Below are positions 51,257 through 63,975 of a DNA stretch of 64,000 nucleotides, piece after piece. How positions within the stretch are numbered: the first letter of the stretch is position 1; the number at the start of each line of letters is the position of its first letter. The notes under the pieces are model-generated. The model did not search any database. It saw only the letters and a program-made list of their open reading frames with translations, and was not told the DNA's origin. The stretch covers positions 39,122,287 to 39,186,286 of the forward strand of contig NC_065532.1 of assembly GCF_020184175.1 (NCBI RefSeq). Direction: 5' to 3'. The position numbers and the translations under genes were made by a program. Source of the DNA: Aphis gossypii (lineage: Eukaryota > Arthropoda > Insecta > Hemiptera > Aphididae).

Positions 51257-54200
51257 ATGCCTGCGTATTCCTTAATTGAGCTTAAGTTAAGACGATACTT
51301 TTACTTGGGACATGAATACTGTATATATGTACCTCCTGCGATTCGAACTTCATTTTGGGTTCCAAAGCATCATGATGACGTTACTGGTGTACGGATAATT
51401 GGAAAAATTGTTAAAAAAAATAAAACTGAAGAGATTAATTCTATAGTGCCAATAATTTTAAAGGTTAGTTAAAATCAAGTATTGATTTTATTGAATTATA
51501 TTTTTTAACTACTTTTTACCCTTATTATTTACTATTTTTAACTATAGATTAAAAAAGAAGATAAACTTCTTGATGATCGTCTTTTAATTTTTGCATTGGC
51601 TGTATGTGCTAAATTTAATTTGGAACCATGCAAAAAAATGGTTACTGATGCTTATGCAGCAGTATCAACAATATGTACAGATGGATTAAAACTATTGATG
51701 TTTGTTAGATTCTGCACAAAAGCTAATAATATTCTTTTTGATCAGGGTAAATATTTTTAAAAATATTAAACCTTAAGGAATAACACTTATATATTTTTTT
51801 TTTGCTTAGGTTTTATAACCAGTACGTCTAATAGTCATGGTCGCGGTTTTTGCAAAGCTATGACTAAGTGGTATTTAAATAGAGATCCATTACTAACTAC
51901 AGAACATATTGTAAGGAATAAACGTTATGATGGATGGAGTCATAAAGATGTGATGAAACTAATTCATCTTCATTCTGACGAACCATGTAATTTAGTTAAA
52001 AATAATTATTATGTAAGTTTTTAATTATTGATGATTCAAATAAATTTTAGGCCGTATCATGTACATTATTTACACTTTGAATGGTATTGAAAAAGTTGAA
52101 AAATTATTTGGATCTCAAATGAAAGATGTCAATGTTGAAGATAGTGATGAAACATTTGAAAATAAGCAAATGAAATTTATTTACAACTTTTTATATCAAG
52201 TAGAAGGTATAAAAGAAATGGATGATTGTTCATTACGGTATGAAATTCAATTAAATAGATGGGGTCATGAACCTGAAGTTATACCACGAGAAATGCTAAG
52301 AAATCCAACTGTAAGTTAAATAATCTTAGTTAATACTAATAACTTTTATTTTAATGTAAATCAATATTGATTTTAGATTATAACTTCACTTGTTATGAAT
52401 TTGCCATTGAAGACCATTTTGGATAACACATTATTTTTTGCTAAAAACAGATTATTTTCCAATAAGTCATCTTCAGTAGGGCTTTGGGAATATATTTTAC
52501 GCTTCAACAATACAACTTTATTAAAAAAATCACAAATACATCCAATTGAACCATATTTACAATATGTTAAATATACTAGAACAGCCATGTAAGTAACAAT
52601 TTTCTTTTATAAAATAATTTAAAATGTATTTAAAACATAATAATTTCAGAAATATCTTAAAATTGCAAAATAATATTATGAAAAAAGAACAAAACCCTGA
52701 AACTGAAATAATTGATAAAAAGTTAAAAGTATCAATAGAGTTAGGAAAAAAAACAGACAAAAAAGAAGTAATTATCCAACCAACTGTAGAAAATGATGAT
52801 GAGTTATTTAGTGAAGAAACACTAACTCAAAATCAGAATAATCAAAAATATGATTCAGCTTCAAGTTCTAAAAATACAAATAATCATAAATCTGCAATTA
52901 ATTTAAAAAATATAAAAAATGTTAAAGTTCAATTAAAACATGATCAAAAATCATTAACTGAAACTCCTGGAACATCATATGAAGTAAATCAGAAAGAACA
53001 AGTCCAATTAGCTGACACTATCCATCAATTATCAACTTTAGATATCAACAGTCAACAAATTAATCCTGGATCAACAGAAGAAACAATAGAGGATGTGATT
53101 CAGTCACAAGATAATGAAGTCAACCAAAATCAAAAGAATGTTATGTTCTTAATAAAACCTCTTCCAAAAATAGTAGACAAGTTATCAACATTTCTATCTG
53201 AAGATCTTTTAAAAAAAACTTGCGAAGTATTTATTTAAAATTATTTAACTCTAGAAATTGGATATTTATTATTTTAATATTATTTTTTCAGCTCTTAGAT
53301 CCTTTAGGTCTTCATATAATGATAGTATATGACAGTCGATTATGTATGAAGGAAAAAATGTGTACATATTCACGAATGCTCTATGTACATGAAGCTATTA
53401 CATTAATTACACTTTCATTAATTTATCCAGAAAAATTAGAAAATAAACCAAGTATTTTTGGTTTAAATTCAACTTCAGCTACATCTAAGGAGATTGAAAT
53501 TGATTATAACCAACCTTTGACTTATGCCTATTTAGAATCCATATTGTTTAAGGTAATTTTTTATTTTAACATATGTTTTAAAACTAATTCTTCTTTATTA
53601 ATTTAAATAATTTTTTTAGACACCTGATGATGGTTCAGATTCAGTAGATACTGATAAAAAAGTTATCCCTCAAGTTTATCCTCAACTTACATTTAAGTGG
53701 GCTAAACAAAATAATAAAAAATTTGATATATTTGTGTTTATGGGAACTAACAAAATGAATTTGAGACTTTTTAAAAAGAATATAAAAGGATATCAAACAC
53801 ATTTTAATAACCCAGTAAAGTATGTATTACTTTTATTTTGAAGCATAATATTATTAACTTATTTATTTAATTTGTTTATCAAGAGGATGCTACACATTTG
53901 CTGTTTAAGTTGCTTAATACAAGCAATTTTAATATTATTTGAAATTTAACATATATTTATTTACACAAAATAACTTACAAGTGGTCTTACATTAATATTG
54001 TAAATATTTAAAAATAATATAGAAAAAAAACTAAAAAACAGTTTTACTTGAGAAAAAACTGATAGATAGGGCCTAATCATAGATCTGCTAAACCATTGAA
54101 TGGGTATCCGCTCTATTATATTATTGAATGTGTTAACTTTAAATTCAATTATAAGTTATTGTATAAAATAAAAAACAATTCCAAGTGAAGATGATTTAAC

Positions 54201-55677
54201 TTATTAGTTATTATTTATTTTAAATAGCATGAAAAATTTTAATTTTGATCTTCTAAAAGTAACTATTAGGTTTAATTTTCTATTAAAAATTAAAAATCTC
54301 ACTCAAATTTGATGATCAAAACTTTTATTCTTTTAGAAAATGTCTTTCTTCAAACATAAAAATAAAAGTAAAAACATATTATAGAATCGATACATTTTAT
54401 AAAACCAAATTGTCACTTCATTTAAAGAATATAACTTACCAGTTTTATTTTAGAATATTATTTTAATTTTTTTATGTCATTATGTCCAAAAAATATCTAA
54501 ATAATTAATAAAGGATTTTAAAAAATATATTTTTTATAAATTATTTTTAAGTCTGTGATTTTATCAAAAAAATTTAATTATTGAACGATTAAAGTTCTTC
54601 TATTTTAAGATGAAAATGTATTTTTCTTAACCTTAATTAGTATTACATTTTAGTCTAACATATGCAAGTTTTAAATAAAAACAAGAATTTATATAGTATA
54701 ATATAATATTCAATAATAGAATATAAATAATATAATTTACTTGAATTTAGAAAGGTACATGGACAATAAAGTGGTTATATTTATGAGAAACGTATTTGAA
54801 TAATTTTACATTTTCAAAAATGTGATATTATGCAAGATCTAACATGGATCTATTAGGATACTAGACTGAGTGGTTCTTACCCATACAAATAATTATTATC
54901 AAACAATTTGTGGACTTGTGGCATCCTCTTTAGGATTATATTTACTTTATTTTTTTAGTATTAAACTTGAAATTGGTTTACAACCTGTCTCTGATTATTA
55001 TTTTCTAATACTGTCACCATAGTTAAAAACAATAGCTTAAAAAATAGATTTATTTAACAATGGCTGTATCATAAATGTACTATAAATATAATTCACCGAT
55101 ACTGTCATTTATAATTTATTATTTTAATTTGGATTCAACTCATAATGGTACTAAAAAAGAGTAGATGCTTATTTCTTACACTACTAGTTAGCTAAATCCA
55201 AATTAAAACAATGAGCAAATGATGTATGATTTTATTGATATTCCCTAACTACAATATCTTTATAATAATCTATATCAATAATAAATCCTATAATGACAAT
55301 TATATACTATTAATTTTAATTATTTTGGTTTGAGTTTAACACACTATTTTAAAATTCTTTAAATTTGTGGTAAACAGTTTTTTTTAATTCTTTTAAGATA
55401 TATTATGTTAACACTAATTGGTGACAAATGCCGTGTTAGTAAAAGAAAAAAGAAAATTGTTCATAGATCAATTAATAATAAATAAATCAATAACTGTTCT
55501 TATTATAATAATTAATTAATTTAACATAATTTATATTTTTTTAGAGTTATAATATTATGTCTAAATGGAAAGCATCATGAACAAATAAATCTCGGTCGAG
55601 GAAATACATTATTTATTATTGGCTTTGATAAAAATGTCGGTAAACTAATTAACTCCTTTATAAAGGGAGATTTCTAA
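51257..55677 (+). CDS. Divergent Ro60 (TROVE-vWFA) RNA-binding protein, nine exons, 741 aa
   Basis: Ro60 is a ring-shaped cytoplasmic/nuclear RNA-binding protein that holds Y RNAs and misfolded small RNAs. Exons: 51257-51463, 51548-51746, 51810-51986, 52051-52310, 52377-52588, 52650-53226, 53292-53552, 53620-53819, 55545-55677; all join in phase. Residues ~10-370 are the TROVE domain (LRRYFYLGHEY, LLIFALAVCA, DGWSHKDVMKLIHLH). The last is the family's RNA-contact helix; its His188 is kept but the Arg before 'NGW' is Tyr. Exon 6 adds ~160 residues rich in Asn, Gln, Lys and Ser with no counterpart in the ~540-aa vertebrate protein. Residues ~545-741 match the vWFA domain, but its metal site DxSxS reads D558-S-R-L-C562 and the later TDN motif is MGTN. 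The start is the Met before PAYSLIELKL, 30 bases after an acceptor at 51226; an in-frame ATG at 51176 would add a hydrophobic stretch unlike the family. Intron 8 is 1.7 kb, AT-rich and featureless. Confidence 0.85.
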
Positions 55678-58600
55678 AACTGCTACTTTTAAAAATTAAA
55701 ATACATTGTTGTTTTAAGATTTAAATGTTTTTGATAAGTATCTTTTCATATTAACTTCTTATATTTATTTTATATTTTTTTTTTTATTTTGTTACTTATT
55801 ACTTGTTATATAATGTAAGAATACATACTACTAAAAACACTAGATTAAATATATATTTCTATATTTATCTAATCTTATTTTATAAAATTACTAATAAAAA
55901 AAAAATAATGAATATTTTATATGTACCTAACATGAGCTTTGAATTTACATCAACGTTTTTAAAATAGATAATGTCTTTTATTAAAATTGTAAAAATTATA
56001 TTATACTGATAGTTGTAATGTTATCTTTTAATTAAATATAAGTACTACAATATAAAATCTTTTAAAAAAAATAAACAATATAATTATTATAAATATTTTT
56101 TTTATTATTGTAGAATTTTAATTATTTTTAAGGTTAAGTTTATTTCCATGTAGGAAATTATAATTGTTACAGTGATTATTATATAATTTTTAAGATTATT
56201 ATTTATTATAAATCAAATGTACAAAACCAAGAATACATTTTCAATAAAATGTTGGTCATTATTTGTTAAATTTGGTCAAGCTAAAAGGTAATTATTATGT
56301 ATTTAATAATTATTTGATATTTGAGGTTTCAATAGAAATTATATTAATTCAATAACTAAACCCTAACCCCCATATTTAAAGTTATTTTAAAATAAGATAT
56401 TTATATATTGGTTTACTATGACGTATATCTTTTTTTTTTCTGGTCAAAAATTTAGTTTCTGATAAGAAATTGGACCTAGTTAGAAGGTAGTTTTGGTAGT
56501 TAATACACAAACCTAGCTTTTGACAAGAATGATTTTATTTTATTGTATTTATTTTGAGACTCCAAAATTATCCACAGACTTGAATTTTTCATCATATGTT
56601 TTTATTCTAACATTTTCTAGACATGATTTTGATATTTTATCTTTCCATTTGCTATTTATAGATTTTTAAAAAGTTCAACATTATAGTTTTTTTTTCAAAT
56701 TTATGTATAAGTATATATTTTGGGTTGGTAAAAAATCTTTAAAGTTTTATACAATGTTACTAAAAAATATTGAGTTTTCTTTACAAGGTTTAAAAAAAAA
56801 ATTAGCTATAAACACACATATTCAGTTTTTATGACCTTAAAATTAAATTTAAAGTACTTAATATTACAATATCCAATACATCAAAAAAAAACGGATAAGA
56901 TAATTAAAGATATTTGTTGTTTCTAATTATAATATTTTGTAAAAATTCAAAAAGTATTTATTGAAATATTTGAAACATTCCACTGTTGATAAAATAATTA
57001 TTTACCTGCTATTTTCAATTAAAATTTTAAAAATATTTAAACCAATTTTAAGTTATTTATTAGATATTGAAATATTCGAGGTTTTTTTTTATTCATAACA
57101 ATATGTATACCTAGTAGATAAATCAAAAAACAAATAGCTTATAAAAGATCTATTATTCATAAAGACAATTATTATCGAAAATACATAATATAAACAGTTA
57201 CCTATATTTTTATCATTTTATGCATTTGAAATTTTAATTTTAATTAAAAATTAATCATTTTTTTAACCAAATCTTGAACTCTTGAACATTTAAATAAACT
57301 AGATTAGGTTCATAAACTGTTCTTATCAGAAAAAATGCAATCTAAAAATATCAAAAATACATTTTATATATTATAATTTAAAACTCAAATTTTGATAAAA
57401 TTGGGTAGATATTAAAAAAAAAACAATTTTGGTTATCTTGTTGTGTCAAAAAAAAAATTATTTCGATGGACTTGAAACTTTTTTGATGTTTCGTATATTA
57501 TGTCATATTTATTAAAAACTATGAAATTTTCAAATTATTTAGATTAATTTTAAATCTATTTTTACCACAAACTTGTAGCAAAATGTTTACACTTTGACAA
57601 TGTATTACCATTTTTATTATGATTATGATAATAAATATAAATAATATTTTATATTAGATTTATTACTTTTTGTTAAAAATGCGATGTTTTTGGCAAAAAT
57701 GATCATAAACATAAATATAATAGGCTGCACCTACCATGTTTGTGTTACCGACACACAGTAAAACCTCTAAATATATTGCACAAATATCGTTTGTTGAAAT
57801 GTTTTCAGCTTTCACCTGTTTAAAGGTGCACGCTATGTTAAGGGGTGAATTTGTTGTTAAACCACTTAAACGTCTTATATTAGTTATATTTAGAGGTATA
57901 ATCTGATAGTCGAAGTTTTTCTGTATCAAGAGAATATAAATTACTAATTAGGTAGTCATAAATAATAAAAATAACAGAAAAATAATATAACGAAAAAATG
58001 GTATGATTTAATTCTATGTAGGTATAGGTTAATAGGATAAGCTAATTATTTTTGGTATGCAATAATATATTAAATTCAGAATTTAAGAGATTTAATACAT
58101 GCATATACATTACAATGATCTTAAGTACTAAACAACGAAATATGCTGGATAACTACAATAATATAATTCAAGTTTCAACTAAGCTAATTCTCTATTTTTT
58201 GTTAAGAAATTTATGCGATTATGCAGGATCATAATGTAGTCACATAAGGTATATTTTTTATACATAATAAAATTATATTAATATTATACAAAATATTTAT
58301 TGTTTATTCTCTGAATTGACTTTATTGTGTCTACTTAATAGTCAGCATTCACGAATCACGATTTAGAATTTTATTTAACATAATATTTTATATAATGTAA
58401 TATTATGTATAATATTCATTAATTACTATGTAGTATGTTGTACTCGTAAGTTGTAGTCACTTGAAAGTTTATAAGTTAAAACTCGAAGCTGTTACAGTGT
58501 GACCGTTTACGATAATAATAGTTTGTTGTCTAATCATGTTTTTCTTTTTTCATATTTTTAGTTTTTACTATCAAAATCAAATTATCAATACAATCACCAC

Positions 58601-58970
58601 AACACGATTGAGATTTTAGATATTAAAATTTTAATATAAAAAAATTGCTAACGTTTAGCGAATATAAAATATAAATATAAAATAACATAATATTATTATT
58701 ACCTATTTACTCGCTATACTCTCGTCATATTGTTCCTTAATTACCCGATCAAAGTATCCTATTCGAGTGTTCTAACATTTTATATGTATATTAAAAAAAT
58801 ACTAAAATTGTATTAAGACACCACCGCCGCTAACCATTCAAAATGTATTATAATTATAATTTTTAACAAACCTCAAATTTAACTACAGTGACTGTAGTTA
58901 CTTCGTCACGGCCAGCAAGATGCTTTTTTATCTAATATCTAGCCATATTTTTAACAAACAGTTACACAAC
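55678..58970. other. 3' flank of Ro60 and intergenic DNA
   Basis: Very AT-rich. Frames are short and random, except a GC-richer island at about 57715-57915 whose minus-strand frame of 88 codons (57929-57663) has balanced residue use. It does not resemble a known domain and may be part of a dispersed repeat. The last ~300 bases precede the myristoylated-protein gene and contain its likely promoter, without a clear TATA box. Confidence 0.5.
55893..56248 (+). promoter_or_regulatory. Candidate polyadenylation signals of the Ro60 gene
   Basis: AATAAA hexamers occur at 55893-55898 and at 56243-56248. The latter is followed by a T/G-containing stretch (TGTTGGTCATTATTTG), which fits a cleavage region. 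Choice between them is not possible from sequence. Confidence 0.3.
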
Positions 58971-59012
58971 ATGCCTTCGTTAGACGGTAAAACAAATCAG
59001 TACAGACCGTGA
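58971..59012 (+). promoter_or_regulatory. Upstream ORF of the myristoylated-protein gene
   Basis: A 13-residue open frame (ATG to TGA) ends 36 bases before the main ATG at 59049. If it is in the transcript it could dampen translation of the main frame. Its presence in the mRNA depends on the unknown start site. Confidence 0.35.
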
Positions 59013-59048
59013 AGCGAAGGATACAATATTGCTGTTGGTTTTTATAAT

Positions 59049-60470
59049 ATGGGCTGTGGTCCTAGTCATTTCGGAATCTCATATTCCAGAAAGACCAAGA
59101 AGAAAAAAAACAAGCACAAAGAATCCGGTAATGTATACTAATATTTACTTATAATTTACTATATTTCACTTTTTACTATCCTCAAACAAACATTTTTATG
59201 TGTTTAATCATTCTAATTGTATTAATAGTATTTGGTTCGAATTTGGAAAACTTGTTGATATTTTACTTGAATATAGGTATATGTAATATTAAGTACATGT
59301 ATTAGGTTTGTTGTTCAGATCAGTATTATTATAAATTTTATGGGAAGATGTAATACATACATGTTTAAAGTACCCCTATACAATATATCTTAATATTGAG
59401 TCTGCTTTATTTTTGTTTCGAAATTGCACTAAAGTACAGAATTGAATGTCCAAGAGTACAAATTATTTTATAAAAGGGTTGGTATTTACTAGTATTTTCT
59501 GTTCGACCCTTAAATATTTATTAATCTACATACACATTACACTTATACAGTATAGATAAAATTATTTATTTTAGATTCTTAAAATGTTTTTGTAATGGAT
59601 AATTTGTTCTCACAATACAGTATATAGAGATAAAGTAGTTCAACTTAATTATTTTTTCAGATAAAATGGCATTAGTATCCTCAGTAGAGTAAATATACAT
59701 AAAGACTTTTGAATAAGTACATATTATATAGTAATATATAATAAATATATTTAAAAATTAATAAATTATATAATTTGTATCAAAATAATTTATTTTAATA
59801 AATTTTCAAGTTTATTTACAATTAAAATTTCTTATTTACAACTATTTTTTTTTTAGATGATGAAAAAAGTGAAGGCAGTGCTTATGAAAATCATGTTGAA
59901 GAACAAATACAGCTGACAAGTACACCGTCTGTAAACAATTTATGTGATATGTCTGAAATGGATGATTCAAGTCCATTACATCAACGTATGTCAGGTCCAC
60001 AGTCTTCCACTTCGTTATTTGTCAATCCGTAAGCAACTATTTCTTTATTATTCTTTAACTATTATAGAGTACTTATACATAATTCTATGTATAGACAATT
60101 ATCTTCTAGTCAACTCAATTTCTTTAGAATGTTAGATGAAAAAATAGAAATGGTAAGTGATAATCAATCTACTATATTCTCATTTTGAAAAATAAAATAA
60201 TAATTATTATTTTTTATTAATATGATTTAAATTTTATCTTAGGGCGCTGATTATACACAAACTATTGAAGAACAACGTTTGGAAAAGATTCATCGTACAC
60301 ATGCATTATTAATGGAATGGGAACGAGCACGAATACGCAATTCACCTAAACCTTGCTCAAACTCTAGATCCCGTTTTCTACGCAACCCGCGACAGCCAAA
60401 TTTTCGAGTTTCCCATTCAGTTGTTCAATTTGATCAAGAACAAGGTGCTTTCCATACTGAACTCATATGA
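59049..60470 (+). CDS. N-myristoylated basic protein of unknown family, four exons, 178 aa
   Basis: Exons: 59049-59127, 59857-60028, 60095-60152, 60243-60470; donors (GTAATG, GTAAGC, GTAAGT) and acceptors agree in phase. The protein starts MGCGPSHF: Gly2 with Ser6 fits the N-myristoylation consensus and Cys3 is a likely palmitoylation site. A polybasic run (RKTKKKKNKHK) follows, a lipid-plus-basic membrane anchor as in Src- or MARCKS-type proteins. The middle is acidic and Ser-rich. Residues ~93-130 hold a helix-like block (SSSQLNFFRMLDEKIEMGAD, then IEEQRLEKIHRTHALLMEWE). The C-terminus is basic then mixed, ending ELI. I do not recognise the family; a conserved animal protein of unknown function is likely, since the block is well ordered and the gene is split into clean exons. 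Confidence 0.78.
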
Positions 60471-63400
60471 AGTACAAAGTGTATTATTTATTTTAACATA
60501 TTGATTGGCATTTTTATAATATTTTACTTTTATCTGTAAAATATTGTATATTATGTTGAATGGTATTAATTTACTACAGTATTAATGATGGTTAAAATAA
60601 TTTAGAATAATATAAATTTTATACAGTAATTATTTACAGTATATAAAAAAAACTCGGTCATCAGTAAAAATCTATCAAAAGCTGTTTTATTTTATAAATA
60701 TTCATCATGGTCCTTTATGTTTTAATATAATTAATACAATTATTCTAACTTAAATTATTGTGATGAGAATGCTTGATATTTTCAGACTGATCATCATTTA
60801 TTGTTCTTTATTGTATATTGATTCTCTTTATAATAATATTTTAATATTTAAAATATTATTTAATGTTATTGATGTTAAATGTCTATAATTTTGAATAATT
60901 GCAGCTAATATTTTACCCATAAGACTTGAAATGTGCTATAATTTAAATATTATTAATAGTTATAATTTAGTTTAGTACTGTTTTCCTGTAGTCTGTTTAC
61001 CAAAGCCTATTTATTAAATTAATTAAGCGTATATATTTAATCATTACTTAATATTACTGAATTGGTGCGTGCAATATAATATCTGACATAAATTATGTAT
61101 AATGTATATTAGAATATAGCTGATCAACTTTTACACTCGTTATTCAATAATTTTTGAATATTAAATAAACTATGCATTATTCCTAACACTTTGTTATTAA
61201 AATTCATTTGTTTTGTTGATCAGTAATGTGTCAAAAAGTTAGAAAAACATAAATTATTAAAATTTAAAAAACCTATATATAAATTGTAAAGTACAATCAC
61301 AAGAAGGCTTATTAAATTTTTACTAGTCATTTAATATTAATAGATGAAATCTGTAAGGTTTTTGTATTGTTTACTATTGTTACTCATTATCTATTAGCAT
61401 TTAATCATACACGATAAGTGTAAGTCGTTTTTTAAGTACATAGAAATATTTACTCGTAATCCTAACTATAATATATTATGTTAATTTGACTTCTTAAAAA
61501 TTAAATATTAAGAAAAAGTAATAAGTTGCTGATTATTTATACATTTATAATTTTTGCTTACAAATTCATCACTTAATTATTAATAATTGAGTAATATTTG
61601 TATTTTTTTTTCTTATATGGAAATTATTTATATAAATTTTCTGTTTTTATAAATGTAACTAATCTCAATTATAGAATATAATGCTAAATTCAATTAATAC
61701 GAATATTTATTTGAGAAGTACTTTTAAATTTGAGTTATCATTTCATGCACAATTTTTCATAGTTGGATTGAATTTATCATAGCTACTTAAATTGCATTAT
61801 TAACTATTGAATTTCGATTGCTTTAGTTCATTATCATCTAGTTTATTTTAATTATGATGTTAATAATATCTAAATTTGTAGCATTGGTATTTATTCATGC
61901 TACATTAACAATTGTTATTGATATTGTGTCATTTTGATAAATTATCTATGCCTGTGGCAAGCTAAACGTTAAGGTGTTGTACTAAATTACTATAAGATAC
62001 AATTACAATTATGGAACTTATTACATATTTTTATTATTGTATATTAAAAAAAAAACAAAGGCTGTGAGTCAGAGTAATTTCAAAGTTTTCCTTATATTTA
62101 ACATGTATTTATTAATATATGACTGATTTTTTTTTGTCCTCTAATTTACTTAGATTAAATTATTGTTTTGTAAATAATTATTTAATCTATCAAAATAACT
62201 AAATAAATAAATAAAATGTTTGTGGTTTTGTGTGTAAAATAAATTTTGTTTGGATTTGCTATTGTTTTTTATGAATTGATTTTTTTTTTTCTAAAACTAA
62301 TATAGTAATATACATTGAATTAAGGGTGTCCAAAAAATTTGTATGTGTGTACTTTCTATTATTTTTTTTTATATTAGCTAGTATGAATTTACTAGTTGAA
62401 CAATTATAAAATTATATTAACCTATTTGTATTAATGATAGTCTTACTGCTATAGAAGAGTAGTAGACAAATGTACTAAAATTATGTTAACTAACATAATC
62501 ATACATTTTTAACTATGTGTAACTGTACCTAATATCATTGATTTAAATACTAAATAATAATATTAATGTTATAATCAATGCTAATACCTATCGCAGTAAC
62601 TAATAGACAAACAATTTGAACAGGGTTAAAGGTATTTTGAAATGCTTTATTTTTAACTTAAGAGGGTGGTTTTGGATAGCAAATTGGTTCTAGTTTGTAT
62701 TTTAGAGAAGTAAAAATTTGCATGTAATCAGGAAAACTAAAAAAAAATTTAAGAAAAACAAGTATTTTTCACTAATAAAATTTTAAAAATTGCTTTAATC
62801 TTTCTGATGCAGCTCAAGAATAAAAATCCGTAGAAACTTAAAAATGTTTACCCAATGTTAATATTATTATTTTTTATTTTCATTAATTATTTGCAGAATC
62901 AAAATTCCTGTAAATTTAATTCAAGATCCCATCGGAGTTTTTATTATATCTACGATCTGTCTTATAAATAAAAATATAAAAATGTATACACACAATTTTT
63001 TTTTATTTTAACTATTTGAAGTTAAAATGTTGAAGAAATTTATAAGGTAAAAATCGAAAATATTTCATGACATTAAAAAGCTCATAAATAGTCGAAATGA
63101 CACCATGAGTAGAAAATAATTTTAACCTTTGATAAACGGTTTCTACGATTATTCGTTCTTGAGTTACAATTTTGAAGTAAATTTTGTCAAAAATTACACC
63201 TTATTCGTGAAAAAATTCCCATTTTCCTTTATTTTTTATGATTATGTAAAAAAGTAAATGGAATTTTCACCTCACATAAGTACAACTTCATAGTTCATCC
63301 GATTTGATAATTTGATATCCAAAAGACCAAAACCTTAACCTCCCCCGGCTCTCCCCTGTAGGCTGTAAGTTAAAAATCAAAGCATTTTATCGACTTATGT

Positions 63401-63866
63401 ACGATGTAGGTACATACACATTAACAAAACAAACGTCATTGTTAAAAAAATAAATACATTCATCGCTGTCTCAGAGTCTAAAATATTATCCTGGTTCATG
63501 ATGAGGAGATCATGTAGCTTTTCAAAGACATCCGGAATAAAAAAAAACTCGCAATATCCTTAATTAATTATTTATTAATGAAATTAAAAATTATGTATTT
63601 ACAATATTTATGTTCAAAATGTAATATTTATTTTAACAGTTGGTAAAATGAACAGTGTGTCTATATCTACTGCGTGGAAAATATGGTACTATATTATATT
63701 ATAATATACTTGAAAAATACACGTTGTTAACAGTGGTGATAAAAACAAATGATAATGAAATACATACCATTGAAAAATGTGTTATTCTTTTAAAATAACT
63801 AAGTTTAATAATTATTGAGGGTTCAATAAAACCTTATTGTTTAAGACAAAAATAAAATAACTAATA
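60471..63866. other. 3' UTR and intergenic DNA, no gene recognised
   Basis: AT-rich with no convincing frame. Candidate polyadenylation signals for the preceding gene include AATAAA near 61164 and a cluster of overlapping AATAAA at about 62200-62245 followed by a GT-rich stretch. The remainder up to 63866 holds the promoter of the next plus-strand gene, with no clear TATA box. Confidence 0.5.
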
Positions 63867-63975
63867 ATGTTGTCGTCAAACCAAGACAACGTGAAGAACC
63901 TCTTCAATAAAGAATTCGATTTCGTCAGTGCCATTCTAAATCAAGTGAAATTGCCAGAGCGTGTTGAAGACTCGG
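63867..63975 (+). CDS. First coding exon of a further gene (partial, unknown)
   Basis: Starts with ATG at 63867 and runs 36 codons plus one base to a donor G|GTAAAT at 63976. The residues are protein-like (MLSSNQDNVKNLFNKEFDFV, then AILNQVKLPERVEDS), and GC use is higher than in the flanking AT-rich DNA. The rest of the gene is beyond the window. The family is not recognised from this N-terminus. Confidence 0.6.

Noticed and set aside
52059..52319. Reading 52059-52319 as a separate small gene starting at its ATG
   Set aside because: It has acceptor and donor sites and joins in phase to the preceding Ro60 exon at 51986, aligning residue for residue with the family.
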